Translations under genes and position numbers: made by a program
The notes under the pieces: generated by a model
Databases searched by the model: none
Told to the model about the DNA's origin: nothing
What the model saw: the letters and a program-made list of their open reading frames with translations, nothing else
Shown here: piece by piece, positions 38,926-53,220 of the stretch
Numbering within the stretch: position 1 is the first letter of the stretch
Layout: each line of letters begins with the position of its first letter
NCBI GenBank assembly: GCA_012295275.1
Contig: CM022672.1
Location: forward strand, 28,561,972-28,625,971
DNA length: 64,000 nucleotides
Direction: 5' to 3'
DNA from: Chrysomallon squamiferum
Taxonomy: Eukaryota > Mollusca > Gastropoda > Neomphalida > Peltospiridae

Positions 38926-39038
38926 CCCTGGAATGTATAATTGGTGCAATTTTGTAAGCCCTTCTTCAATTATACAAGCTATACCATCAGCTTCCCTTCC
39001 CTCCCCTCTCTTCATTCTTAGCCCCTTTGTTTCAGAAG
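38926..39038 (-). other. Unassigned exon-like open stretch with splice signals
   Basis: The minus strand has AAATCAG before 39038 and GGG followed by GTGAGA at 38926. The enclosed frame is open (contains ADGIACIIEEGLTKLHQLY). It does not join 38615-38800 in phase by simple splicing. Not recognised; may be chance. Confidence 0.2.
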
Positions 39039-39716
39039 CTGATTTTACATTACGTAGCCTTTATTTGTTACTTACTAATGTAGTGATTGGTGAAACACAT
39101 ATTTGTACACAGTAAGTTGAAAGCAGCATCTGATTTTATGGTAACTTTTTTCAGTAACTTTGCAAAAAATCTAGAATAATTAAAATTCATAAGACAATTA
39201 TGAGTTCCGAGAAAGAATTTGAGAGCCAAACAAAAATTGGGTTATATGTTTGACTCACCTTATATAAGTGTGTGTGTGTGTGTGTGTGTGTATCTGTGCA
39301 TGATATATTTACCATTCTGTTAAAGTTAATTAAAGTTAATTTCCTTGTAGAAGCAATGTTCAAAATAAACATTTTAAATATAAAGAAACATACAAAGAAC
39401 ATTAAACACTCCAGTTATCATCTCTACATGTGTAATAAAACAAAAAATAAAAATAAGTTGCAATTTAAATTTTTATAAAACATTTTTAATTTACATCATC
39501 ATTCAAATAAATGAAATATTATGACAGTTTGTCCTATACTGAGCATTTTAAATTTCATTTTAAGCTATTTTTCTTGTTTGTGCCTCCAGGTTTTAATATA
39601 GTGGCAACATCCACTGGTGTATTTTTAACAAGCACCTGATATTTTCACTTTTCCACTCTTTCTTGAATGAACATTTTCTCTTGAATGTGCTGTGTTATTT
39701 CGATTGCCTTTCCCTG

Positions 39717-39744
39717 GTGTGCATATCTGATTTGATATGCACAC
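39717..39744. other. Perfect 11-bp hairpin
   Basis: GTGTGCATATC, loop TGATTT, GATATGCACAC. It stands alone in intergenic DNA. Confidence 0.7.
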
Positions 39745-41102
39745 TGCAATTTATTTCAATAATAACACATTATCTCTGCCACTTTCCCTGCACATATTTG
39801 TTTATTATGTTATATTGGGATTTTCTACTCTGATAAAAGAATTCTTCTTTATCCTTTCCTGAAGCCTCCAGTCATTATTAAAGATGAAATCGCCCCTGCA
39901 CACTATTCTGCAATGTAACACCAGAATTTTCTTATTCCTATATATAGCTGTAGCTATCTGACTATATATTACCCTTTATAAAAAATTCCATTTGGACACC
40001 CCATTCTTCATAGACAGATCCTGAGGTTGTTAAATCTTACAAAAATGTACATTAAAATGTCAAAAATATTAATGGTGTATTCAAATAAACAAAGTCTCAA
40101 CAATCTATGAAAAAACATCAAAATAATGAAACCAGTAGACAAAGGATTTGCAACTCATCTATTAAAGGAAAATTTTATCTGCGAAGCCCATGCACAACTT
40201 AGTAATGCAAATCATTAGGGAAAAACAGATTCTACAGGACATCATATGATTGCATGAAGTGGTTTTCAAAGGATTTATGAATTAATTTAATAAAATGTTT
40301 TCAAAGGACCTATTATTATTTTTTATTTTTAGGAACACTTTTTCTGTAATGTTACATTTTTCACAGCTTTTGAGAAAGGATATCTTCTAAACAGTTTCTG
40401 AAATACTTTTAAATAGAAGAGTATTTGTATACAACCCTGAATGTTTTTGTACATAATTTTAAAATGTTTTATGTATATGAATAAATGTTTTTAAAATAAT
40501 AAAAATATTTCTAAAAACAACCCAGTACAATAAAGTTAGCTTTAAAACCAAATGGACCAAAACACACTAAATATACATTACAATTGTCATCTTTAAATGA
40601 GCTCAAATCCCTAGAGATACAAGTAGAAAATGATTTTTATTTTTAATAATAAAAAATTCACAAGCAGGTATTTTTTAATTCTTAGATACATAAATAGATA
40701 CAAATAGTGTGTGTGTATTTTGAATACAGTTGTAATCTTGGTTAATTTAACCATGCTGACATTTTTTTTAATTTTTTTATTTTCAGTGAAAAGAAACAAA
40801 ACAGAAAATCACTGGAAAGCTGTCATGTTCTGGTTCATCAGTGACTCTTTTAACAACTCCATTTAGAAAAATCATGATAAACAGATTTTTTTGGTCGTAA
40901 TTTTATAGTTATTCTTTATTACTGGTCAAAAATAAAGAGAACAATCTAATGGAAAATAAACACAATGAACTTAGGTCATTTGTATATACCTTATTTTACA
41001 TATTAAATACTTCTCTAGTTTTTGTATACGATTTTATTGTTTTTGAAAATCTACATTTTTGTATTATTTGAAAGAGAAGTATGAAAGCAAATTTGAAGTG
41101 AG

Positions 41103-41108
41103 TTTATT
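41103..41108 (-). terminator. Candidate polyadenylation signal of XAB2
   Basis: AATAAA on the minus strand (TTTATT on plus), 94 bases downstream of the XAB2 stop. Confidence 0.6.
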
Positions 41109-41201
41109 TCACAAACAACGGTTATCTCCAACTGAAATGGATGAAATTCAATAAGTTGTTTGTATATTATCTCCATACTGGGAAAACCAATATTTCTGAT
41201 A

Positions 41202-42798
41202 TCAGTCATCATCATCATCCTCATTCACCAGTCCTCCAAACACTTTCTTGGGTACAGCCTGAACATTCACCTCTGAAATTACAATTACAAATCTATTACA
41301 ATGAGTGCATGCATCTCTGTGCTTTTGTGGACAATGTAATAGGTGCTAATACCAGGAAATCATTGAAGTACAATCCTGTTACTTATCACAATGAATGATT
41401 AATTTAATATTTCATTAATATTTTTATTATACCTTCAACAGTTTCGTCTTCGTCACTTGAGAAATCATCGTCTATAGAAATCTCTTCTGGATTAGCAACT
41501 TTAGTAATGTCTCCCAATTCTTCACTTGTTGTGTTACTCCTTCAAAGAGATTCAAAACAGATTCAAGGTATTATAAATATTAAAAGAAAAGTAATTAATT
41601 AAAGTTTGTATTTTAAAGAGAAAACAAAAATTGCTAAGTGAAGAACAAATATCTATCTATATCTCTCTATATCTAAATCTAAACGACACTGTTAACAAAA
41701 TTTCACCATGGGTTAAAAGTAAGGTGAAATTTAGTACAAAAGTCAATTATTTCACCAATCTTGTCCCTCTGTGTGAACCTGTAATAATCAAAGTAATACC
41801 GAAGCTGGACTCAACAGTAATGCTGAAAGTAGTCACTCACCTAACAAACAGTATTCCTTTGTCTTCTTTTGGTTCATCAAGGACTGCTTCTTCTGCTAAT
41901 TTTCTTGCTTTCTCTTCAAGTTTCTTCATCTGATCATCTTCACTGTTTCCTTCTGTAAGATAACACATATTTAGAATATCTAAAATATTTTGACTGAATG
42001 TAATGTGACAAATCACAAAAAGATATTTACTGTCAACACAAAACTAATTATAAAGTACTAGTAAATTCTGTACATATTTCTGTACATAGTTTATATTGTT
42101 ATGAAAAAAAAAAAATTAAATTAAACCTACCTTCTTTTTCTCCTTTCACACTGGAAACTGCCAACATTTGAGCAGACATAAAATTCACCTGCAATAATAA
42201 TATATTATTATATTTAAAAAAATAAATAAATCAACATATAAATAGGTTCAGCAACATTTTTAAACAGTTATTTCTTTATTTCTGTTACAACATTTCACAT
42301 ACACAGCTATCAATTTGCTATTAATGTTCTTTACTGTAATCTTCTCACCTGTGTGTTGTAGATTGCCTGTACACTGCGTTTTATTCTTAACATCTCCCTA
42401 ACGGTGTCTTCATTTCCATGCTTGATTTCAAATTCCTTCCATGTATCCCAGAACACTGGAGCAACCTTTAAAACCAGTAATAATGATCTGATTAATTAGC
42501 AGCTACTAGCTTAGAAAATATATAAACAACAAGTTTAATAAAACAAAATTTAAAGTATCAATTTCCCAAACTAATATTTCACATATTGTGGAATTTCTGG
42601 ATGAAGGCATCATAATAATGTGTATAGATCAAAGGCTTTTATACATGTATTTGTTGAGAAGAAAAAATGAAACCAAAGAAAAAAAAATTGTTTGATGATC
42701 TCGATGCTAAGCTGACACAAATATAATTATGATAGTAATCTAGATTATTCTTCTAATTCTAATAACTAATAGCTGCACTGGTGGCAATTTTTAAGTTA

Positions 42799-42843
<45 letters not shown>

Positions 42844-45800
42844 AAGGAACTATTAAAACAATTACTAACATAGATACTAACCCTTGGATCACATATTTGA
42901 GAACAATGAGCATAAATAGCTCTTGCTCTGTCAATCTCTCCAAGTTTTTTCTCCAGATCAGCAAATCTTAAACACATCTCTCTGTTAAATAAAAACAAAA
43001 TTTCTGTAACAAATTATAGAGGTTACAAAGATATAAAAATAAATAAAAGACAACAATAATTTTGCTTTTATTACTGCCATTAAAAGTTAAAGAAATGATT
43101 CTCAGAAAAATAGTTAAAATTGTCCGTTAGTTTTTACGTAGCATTAAAACAAAAAGTAAAATATTAAAAAGTGACATCATTAACCTGTCTCTGACTCACC
43201 TTGCTTGTTCATGTGGTAAAACCTCAATGGCTTGTTCATAGATAGTTCTTGTATGAGTGACACCATATATTTCAGCTGCTCGTTTGATGTAGATATTGAA
43301 CATCTTAAACGCATTTAAAAAAAAAAAAACACAGTTTAAAAATAAAAGATACTACATAACCCACAGTATAAATAGTCACACTAACACATTACATTTCCCT
43401 TGATTTGGCCAAGAACACACATTTGCCATCTTCATATTTGGTGCTTGTGCTGTGTAACATCAAATGCATCATAGCAGCATCCTTATCTCAATGTGCATAT
43501 TAACAGCAAATTAATATTAATAATGCATTTGTTAGGTTTGAGCTTACCAACTGATAAAAACTTTGAAATTGCATAGAACTACTGAAATGCTATTTTTTAA
43601 AAATCATCTCTGATCATACAATGTATTTGAATCAAAATGTTAAATACACTGTGTTAATAATCTATCTTTTTACCTCATACTGTTCTTCTGGTAAAACTCC
43701 TTTTGTTGCTTTATCATAAACAGCCATTGCATGTCTTGCTAGCCCATAGTCCTCTTCCAGCTTAGCATACAGTAAGTAGATAGCTGTAAATGTACATATT
43801 ACACACACATATATATTTTATCTTCTATTAAACATATGAAATCTACTTGACAAGATGACAAGTTACATATTTATCATGTTTAGCATGTACCACATATTCC
43901 TTTAAGCAAATTTATGCAGAAAATTTAAAACCAAGCTAATATTTGGTGAAACTGGAAGAACAGAATATATTCATTTCTTTCTAGATCAGAAAATATTTAA
44001 TAAAAAGTGCTGTTACAACTATTTTACTTATATTATCAGTTATCAGAAGTCTGATAAAAAGTTGCTGTCCCTATCAATATTTTTATTCACTATAATTAAA
44101 TGTAACGTTGGGTACTGGCACCTAAAATGTCATCTTGGTACACTAACTATCATTATTTTTAAAGTGTTATAAATACTTTTTACCAAGAAAGAAAGAAAGA
44201 AAAAAGCCCTTTAAAAAAAGTTATGTTTCTATCTTTATTCCCAAAAAGGATATGGCCAATTTTTCAGCAAAAATATTTAAAAAACACTGTTTTGCGAAAA
44301 TGCTGACTGTGCACCTGTCTTTCACAGTTTTATGCACAAAAACTTGAAAATGTATTTCCTTCAAGCATTTAGCATACAGACAAACTGGAAAAATTGCTTT
44401 TTCCCCCCCACCAGATTAATCCCATGCTAAGGTCTGATTTAGCGGACCTCCAAAAATGGTCTTATGCCTAAAAATTGTATAGCATCTTCTCTCAATATTT
44501 TAAAATGCAATAAAATGCATTTTTATAATTTAAACAGCATTTTGTTTAGATCTATGTAAAGAGATATTACCAGACATACTTAAAACCACAAATATGGTTA
44601 AGTATGCTGTCTGGGAGGTGGTTTAAATGACTGAGCTTACCTGCAATGCAAGATATAGTTCATTCCACCAGCTTATTCCAATAGTGTAATATGCTTACAA
44701 TGCAAAATTTATATATTTCAGTTTGAACTCTTTAAAAAAAAATAAAAAAATACAAGTAGTGCATTGGAGAGAGGAATGTTGGTATTTATTGTGGTACACA
44801 TTAAAAGCTCCTTTGAACAGTAGTATATCTGTGCCAGCTGAGAAAAATGGCAAGTTTTAGCTGATTCAGTGTGGGTACCAGTACCTAATAATTTATTACT
44901 TTTTCTACATTTGCTGGCCTTTTGACTTAATTATAAGATATAATGCAGTATTGTATTTTACCTTTTGCAAATTTGGGAGGACAGTTTTCTAAACACTGTT
45001 CAAACAGATCTCGGGCTCTCTCCAGTTTCTTGCCTCCCTGTAAATAGGAAACTCTTAATTATTATATTTTTAAACAAATTTATTTTATTTTTATTTTTTA
45101 GAATTTAATACTATTTATTTAAAAAGATATAAATTATACCTTTCAGAACTGATACAAATCTACTTTTAAGAAATAATAATATTCAGGCATTATAAAAATA
45201 AGTAAGTTGGAATATTTACTTTAATCAAAAGATACACTAGGAAGTATACTTACATATCTGTCAATGAATTTGGTTAAGTAGGTATTCCATATGTCATAGA
45301 CATTAGGCCATTTGAATAAAGCAATTCCTTTCTCATATGCCTTGAAACAAAATGAACAGAAGTTACATACATTAATAAAATTAATTATAAAATATTATTA
45401 AAATATACTAAATATTTTTATCAATACTGAACAATATTTTATGTTAGGTAAGAAATGATAAAAAAGACAAACTATGTGGCTCTAATGAAAACATAAATAG
45501 CTAACACCATATATAAATACAATATTTAAAAAAAAATGAATATAAAATGTGATATTAGATCGAAACTTACTTTGAAAGCTTCTTCAAAATAGTTGTTTTC
45601 TTCAAGGAACATTCCATAGTTCATTATAATCTGAGGTGTAGCTATCCTCAACTCAATTATCCTGTCATAGACTGCTTTGCATGACTAAAATTGAAATATA
45701 GAAATGAAAATCATAGTTTAATACAGCTATTAAAATATAATTATTGGTCTGATCAGTAAAAATATTTAATAACATACAGCTGAACTTTGATAAACTGAAA

Positions 45801-48800
45801 GGGTCAACAAAACAGTTTATGGTTTCAGAGAGTTTGAGCTTCTCAAAATTGAAATATTTATTGCAATTCCAGTGAATGAATATGTTTCATACGTTGTAAA
45901 TTAAGTAAACAACAAAATCAATAAAAGACTCAGTTCAAATGAATTTGACTTACATATGCCATGTACAGACTCAGATTACCTAAGCAGGCATATTTGTTCT
46001 GTTTAATCAACAATCCATTGTTTTGTAATTATCAAGGAAAACAACAACTTGATCATTTGAGTTCTTCAAGTTTTTACAAACTAATTTCTATTAACTCAAC
46101 AGCCTGAGCCTGCAGTATGACTTTTGGAATAAGACGTTTTTGATTTATCAACATTTGAATTATTGAAGAAAATTTTTAATAGCTTGAACAGGACCAGACT
46201 CTCAGTTAGAGAGAATGTGGTCTTCAAGAGATCGAAGTTTGACTGTACATTACATTTATACATTCAAAAAATATTAATAATAATACATATGATAAACATT
46301 ACCTTGAATGTGCCAAAGCTTTCTTCAAGGTCAGCATACAGAGACCAAACTTTGAGTGATTTATGTACTCGTGCTTGAACCTTTTCAGTCTTAAAAATAA
46401 TTCAGTGATAAAATATTAATACATTTAAGACAAAGAAAATAACAAATCTATATGAATAAAACTACTCACTCTTAAATTTCATCTACCAAATCGATTAATG
46501 TTCTCCACTTTTGTTACAAAAAAAAGAGACCTGAATTTATATCTCTAATAGTACAGGTAAAATATCTTAAAACTGACTTTAAACAGTATTTTACTTTAAT
46601 TTTAAACATAATTCTGTACAGATCTTAGAATACAAAATGTATTAGATAATCTATTTCACAAATACCTGGTATATTAATATTATAAAAAAAGAAAATTACA
46701 TAGAAGATACAAGATATTTTTGCTAGTGCTGATAAGTATTAACTAATCTGAATGTCCTCTTGACTCACAATAATAAATTCAATTTTTATTATTAAAGGAA
46801 AACAAAGAAGCTAAATAGACTTCACATTGTTAATATTAATGCTAAATACAAATCAAAATGTAAATAGTTTTCTAGAGGATGTTTTTTCTAATATAACGTA
46901 ATACACAGAGACTGGCACAAAACTAACTTCGTCATGATAGGCAATTTTTCTTGGTGGTGGTGTGGTTGCCTTCTGCAGCAGTTTCAAAGCTTCATCAAAA
47001 TTTCTATAAACAAAAATTAAATTTGTCATTAAAACATCTCTTTGTTTCCTTTTATTTGTGATTATGTAAAACAGATAAAAACTAAATATTCATTGTTAAA
47101 TCACATAAAAACAATGCATTCACTGAAGTTGTGCAAAACAGATAAAAACTAAATACCTGCTGATGTTGTTAAAAAGAAAATCTCTGGTTTCATGTAAAAT
47201 AGATAAAAAAAAAAACAACAACCACTCACTGATGTCGTATTTCCATCTCACACCATTCACAATAAATTAAAGCCAGATCATCAACTGTTTTGTATTCCAC
47301 TTTGACTGCTTTATCAAATATCAGTCTGGCCTGAAAACAGTAAAAAAAACAATCTTTAAATAAAGCTACACTATTAAATTTAAATAATATTACTTCTCTT
47401 AATATTTGGTATTAACTTATTTTATAATGCTTACATAAATATATTTTCATATGGTTACATTAGAAATTCAAAGAATAAGAAATATAAACAAAATACAAAA
47501 CAGAAAGGCACAATAATATATTCATAATCTTCCTAAAATATTAAGAGCACAAGACATAATTTATATGTGCATCCTTTCCCCTTTATCAAATAAAACAAAT
47601 AAACAAAATAAATAAATAACACATACATCTTCAAGTTGATCTGCATTTTCATAAAACTTGGCAAACTCCACCCACAGAGTGTGAGGTTTACCTGAAGCTT
47701 GTTTTGGATCAACAGTCTGAACAGCTGTTGTATATGTATTGATGATCTACAACATAAAAAAAGCCCAGTATCAATATATAGAAATATGCTGATATGCATA
47801 TAATGATACAAACACCCTAAATAAATGTTTATATCTTCTGGCAAAAAGTTATATGTGATGTTTTTCTGTATTTGTTAATAATAAAATAAAAGAATCCAAA
47901 TGTAGGATAAAAAATGTTTGTCTGTGTATTTTATACAAATTGATTATGTTCTTACTTCTGTAGGATTCCCTTCATATAGCTTCACCCGTTTGTGCCATTC
48001 ATGAATATTGTGTGGATTCTGTCTTAGTAAGACACTGCAAAAATAAGTCCAGTTATAAATCATTATCTGTCCTATTTAAACTTCTACAGAATACTCACAC
48101 AAATATATCCATAAAAAAGGTATTTAAAACATGCAACAACAGAAGTATATTATATTCAGTAAAGGAGTAATTCCATAACTTTTCTTAAAAATATTTCAGG
48201 TACATACCTATTTAAAAGTAAAGGTCTTCTATCCATCAATGACTCTAATATTGCTAATCGTAGTTCAAGTTCAAGGTCATCTGAAAAGTTATGTAGTTAG
48301 TGAGAACCAAATAGCAGAATGAAAGGAAACAATTATTGTAATGACTGAAAATAAAGGATAACAGCTTATCCCCTCCATTAATGACAGGCAACAATTAAGA
48401 ATATAATATTATAATGCTACACAGAAGTAACCATTTAAAACAATGAAATAGTTGAAGTAATATCTGTTACAATGTGAATTATTCAAAAAGAAACTATGAT
48501 TATTTTACCTTCTTCGGAAACACCTGTTTCTTCCATTGTTTCCATCTTAGCAGCAATCATGCTTTTTTCAAACTGAGCGTATGCATCAAAGACTTGTGTG
48601 AAATCTCTTACTGTAATCACTGTGTCTATTCCTTCCTCGTAGATGTCCCGTGCCTACAAGTTAAAGTATTTTGAAATGTAGTGAACATACATTTCTGCCA
48701 GGTGCACATGTAGAAATCAGGAACAGAATCTGAGTCTAGTTGCAACTGTGTTGTGTGCATTGTTAAATAAAACACCTGCTTAACCTTTGCCATTCATAAA

Positions 48801-51727
48801 GCATGACAATAAAAAAAATCACATTAAACTTTTAAATAAAAAACATAATCAGTTTTTTACCTTTTAAATTCAAAACATTTTTCATAGCTTATATTTTTTT
48901 TCTTCACATTTTTATGATGACAAATGGCTTCTATATCTCAAGTTTGTTATCATTTTAGATATACTTTGCAAGGATTAGAAATACTTCATAATAATTCAGT
49001 ATCCTCAGTTTTAAATTATTATAAATACATCAACAAAAAATAATATTTTCATATTCATTTAAATTTACATAACAATTATTAATTTCATAAAGTAGAGAAA
49101 TTTAAAAAAAAGAAGAAAATTTGAAAATAATAATAATAAAAAATAATATAGTATTTACCCTTTCAAAATGGCCTCCTCTAATATAATAGTTAGCCATGGA
49201 GTTCCAAAGAACACCAATCTGATCTGAGTATCTTTTCAAACCTTGTCTGATAATAGGTTCAATCTTGGGAGTTTTCACTTTGTCTGGGTTCTTAGCAATC
49301 AAATCACACAGCTCATTCCACAGCTGAAACCAATATCAGTTAAATTTTATTTAAAATACATTCTTTGCACTATCAGAAAATTAAACTTAAAAATAATCAG
49401 AGAAAAATAATATAATTAAAACAATACTAGAAACAGTTAAGTTATTTTAGACAGCTACTAAACCCAATTTACTTTCCTTAATAATGTACATGGTAATTTT
49501 TAGTTATTACATGAAACAGCTAGAAATACCAATATCAGACTTTTTTTTTTTTTTTTGCATTATTCCACAGATTAATACACAATCATTATAAATATGTATC
49601 TCATATAAAAAATAAAAAAATGTTTTATATATACTTATTATATTCACTGTATTTAAACATACCTGATGCTTTGATTTTCCTTCTTTGGACACAAAAGTGT
49701 CATCATTGATAATATCAATAAGTTTGACAGCTGCCTCATCCAGCCAATCTATTGACTTGAGATATTCAATGTATTCTTCAGTATTTTCCTTCTGCAACTG
49801 GTAAATACAGCAGTAAACAAACTTATTAAAGCAACTAACAAATTTTACATTCAAAATTTCATTGCTTAATTTTCTTTTTGAAACAGATTAATTAATTTTC
49901 AAATTTCATTTATCAAATTACAAAATCAAAATGAAAAAAAAAAAAGCAACAACAAATAAACAAACAAAAAAACCTACTAATCTATTCTGCTATTTTAACA
50001 GTAATTATTTTAATTAACATCTTCTAACCTTCACATGACGCCGATACACTCTGACAGCTGTTTCTGGAATTTCATATATTCTAACAAATTTGAGGTAAAG
50101 AGGCCAAATCCTGTTATGCTGAGTAACTGGCAATGCTCTTAATGCTCGATCAAAGGTTCTCCTTGTACGAGTTATCTTTCCCTGATCTATCAGCAGCTGG
50201 CAATAATCTAACCATATCCTTGGCATCTGTTGTGGAAAAATACATATTTTGCATAGAAACAAAAGTTCATTCACATGTAATGAACAGATATATAGCAATT
50301 TGATCAAATGCCATGTGTAACACATGAACTGGAATGTAGGAATAAAGTTTAATAAATAACACTGAAGTACCAGATAAAAAAGAATAAAATTTACAAAAGT
50401 AAAGCTAAGAGTATTTAATAACAGTATCATTAAAGGGATAATTATTTTATTATAAATGTAATTATCACTGAAAATAACGTAAAAATCAACAAGAAAAGTC
50501 TGGATATTAATAATCAAGAATATGTCATATCATAAATGAGAATGAAATAAATAATATATCTGCCTTGTGCATAAAAACAAGAGATCTTTCAAAAGCATTG
50601 TTAACATCTTCATAAGCAGGATCAGTCACACATCTTCCTCGGACTTGACGGCGTCGAAGTCGTAAGTACTGATACCATAGCTTATAACTGTAAAACAGAT
50701 GATAAATATCACTTAAAATTATGAGACATCAAACAAAAATTAATTAAAATAAATTTTAAAAATTACTATTATACTCTTTGAACTTAAGTTACAAAAAGAA
50801 ATATATCAAAATAATCTTGTATATAACTGAAGGCTACCTTCCGGGTAACTCTTTGAGAGCACGTTCGAAAATTAAGTTAACCACATCACGAGAGGCACCC
50901 TTTTTGTGTTCCAAGTATCTCAGCCAGCATTTCACAGAAAATGGATTCCTTAAAATATCCTCTTCATATGCCAAATCATCTTCTTCCTGAAAGGCAAAAT
51001 AATTATTAATAATACTAACATTATTTTATTTTTTAACAGATTAGACTAAACATTACAGATGGCTAAATTAACAACAAAATATATCTTCAAGTATTCCAGC
51101 ATGTTCTATATATATATAATTTGGGGTACAAGGCAATTTATATCCAAAATTATTAGTACCCAGGTCAAAGACACTCATACTAATATACATGTACATAGAC
51201 AGACAATCTGACAACTCTGTGAAAATAATATTCTGCATCAAATATGTTCCTATCATCCATAAAACATTAATTTCAATTCAATATTCAATTCAGTTTATTC
51301 GTGTAGCAGATTTATTAAAACATATAAATGGTGCAAGTGCTAAGCTTTATTATTTATAATATATACAAGGATTACAATAATGTAATTATATCAGCTAGGT
51401 CAAGATATTTGTGGTACAATTTGTAACTGTACTACAATTACATAAACTAGCTCATTATAATTAAAGTGCATACTCATACTGATACTAAATACGGAAAACT
51501 GGAATTCTTGATTTAACAAGACGTGTATTTTTTGTTTCGCAGCGACACCTAAATGATAAATCAACTTAATTTCAAAATTAGATGTTATTTGAAAACCAAA
51601 AAATGTATGTAGATTCATGTAAATAAAACAAAATGTCAACATCTTCATAAGTTTCATCTTTGAATTAATCAAATGTAATACTTACGAAAAAAATGTCATT
51701 ACTGAAACTTTCTTTTACAACAGGCAT
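41202..51727 (-). CDS. XAB2: XAB2/SYF1, pre-mRNA splicing factor and transcription-coupled repair protein, 849 aa
   Basis: A HAT-repeat (half-TPR) scaffold of the NineTeen complex; it also links to transcription-coupled repair factors. 24 exons: 51727-51686, 50986-50838, 50687-50564, 50226-50029, 49797-49663, 49323-49159, 48653-48509, 48280-48208, 48034-47956, 47746-47627, 47330-47230, 47003-46928, 46389-46303, 45684-45571, 45340-45254, 45037-44962, 43783-43674, 43303-43200, 42981-42882, 42465-42349, 42188-42131, 41952-41841, 41539-41433, 41272-41202. They sum to 850 codons with stop, all in phase; human is 855 aa. Repeated HAT units span about residues 15-720 ([72 protein letters not shown]). 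The C terminus is acidic (SSDEDETVE and a final NEDDDDD). Intron 3 uses a GC donor (AAG|GCAGAT); the other introns are GT-AG. Start chosen by family length. Confidence 0.98.
42802..42841. repeat. (TA)n microsatellite
   Basis: About 20 TA units in the XAB2 intron just downstream of the exon ending ICDPR. Confidence 0.97.
44219..44728. repeat. Dispersed repeat copy A (about 510 bp) inside an XAB2 intron
   Basis: Collinear with 62285-62788. Shared landmarks in order: atgtttctatntttattcc, tttttcagnaaaaa, tctttcacannttnata, aaaattnnatagcat, tttataattnaaacagnattttgttta, accacaaanatg, ttcacttcacc/ttcattccacc, then tatatttcagtttg. Diverged but clearly homologous; no coding content. Confidence 0.75.
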
Positions 51728-51881
51728 TTTTGTAGGCCGAAAACGAAAATCATGGAATAACTCCTGTTTTTCCTATTCCTTCTTTATTTATTGTTGTTAT
51801 TATTATGTTTTAATTAATTAATCATCTTTATTTTTGTTAGTATTTTCTTCTTTCAATCACAAAGCGGTAGAGTGCACGATT

Positions 51882-51889
51882 CCGGAAGT
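51882..51889. promoter_or_regulatory. ETS-type site CCGGAAGT upstream of XAB2
   Basis: Perfect ETS/GABP core, 155 bases upstream of the XAB2 start codon and a rare CpG in this stretch. Likely core promoter element of a TATA-less housekeeping gene; inferred from motif and position. Confidence 0.5.
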
Positions 51890-52349
51890 GTTGATGGACT
51901 CGAACATAATGTGAGTGCGATAGGTGGGTCAGAATAAAACAAAACAAAGAAAAAGAAAAGAAAAGAAAAGAAAAAGGAAATGTAGGATATTTTTTATCAT
52001 ACAAATAAAACTAAGACAATCACTATTATATTTCAGTATGTACAGTTAATGCACATAACGTCATCGCAAAACATTATTCTATTGTTAGACAAAAATATTT
52101 CTATGTTTCTTTTTGAATGGAATAGTCCAATATTAAAGTTGCTTTCAGATCTAATATTGCAGTAAATTCTATAAACCCAATGCCGATTATAATATTAAGA
52201 TCACAACATTGTTAGTTTTAAAAAGAACGTTAAAGTTACATTCAGATTTGTACCTTTTTTAAAAAATATAATATTTATTTGACATATTGCTTGAGTAGGA
52301 TGAGAAAAAAAATGATCTGACATATTGCTTCAGTAGGATAAGATTTTTT

Positions 52350-52350
52350 T

Positions 52351-52426
<76 letters not shown>
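52350..52426. repeat. (TTTA)n followed by (TTA)n array
   Basis: About 33 bases of TTTA units pass into about 43 bases of TTA units. Confidence 0.95.
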
Positions 52427-52427
<1 letters not shown>

Positions 52428-53220
52428 CTTCTTATCTCTTAAACAGCTGTTTTCAAACAAAAAATTTGTAGCAATATCATTTTTATTGTCATACTTTAAG
52501 TTTGCCCATAACAATAAATAAATTAAAAACTAACTAAATAAATTTTAGAAAATACAACAAAAACCCCAACAACAACACCCCCCCCCCCAGATATTATGCG
52601 GCAATGAAAAACAAAAGAAGACTATTTTATTGCTACAGTTACACTTTCTAACTTTGATACAACTGTTTCTTTTCAGTGCAGTCATCGGTTTACGTGACCT
52701 ATCCTAGAATGCGTCAGGGAATTTTTACTTTCTTAGCCTTTGCGATTAACACGGTGAACGACACAGGCGCATGCTATAAGTCTAGACATTAATTCGCCCT
52801 TACATACATATACACATACATAAAAAGTCTACGTACTTTCTGAATACTAACATTTTATTATTTTATTTGCTCATCGCGTCCATTCACTCCTAATAACAAA
52901 GAATGTTTTTAAAAAATAACAAAAGTTCATGTTTGTTTGTTGTTGTTTTTGTTTTGTTTTAAATAAAAATATAATTACATTAAAAATACACATTAGTATA
53001 AGTTCACAATATTCAAATTAATTCCTATTTTGAGAAATTATGTTCTGCTAAAAAGGAAAATACCAGCATAAGTTTTATAAATATATTTTGTTTGTCATTT
53101 CATAATTTATTATTAGAAACTATTTTATAGATAATTTAGGGTTTATAATATATTACGATAAGGATGATGAAGATTAGGATAATGATAATGATGATGATTA
53201 TTATAATCCTTAAAACCACC

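Larger units (their letters stand above)
36054..41201. other. Intergenic region between the secreted gene and XAB2
   Basis: It contains the secreted gene's promoter, a Tigger-like repeat end, a 44-base poly(A) tract, a GT microsatellite (39268-39291), a perfect hairpin (39717-39744) and two exon-like stretches listed separately. No complete gene could be assembled. Confidence 0.6.
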
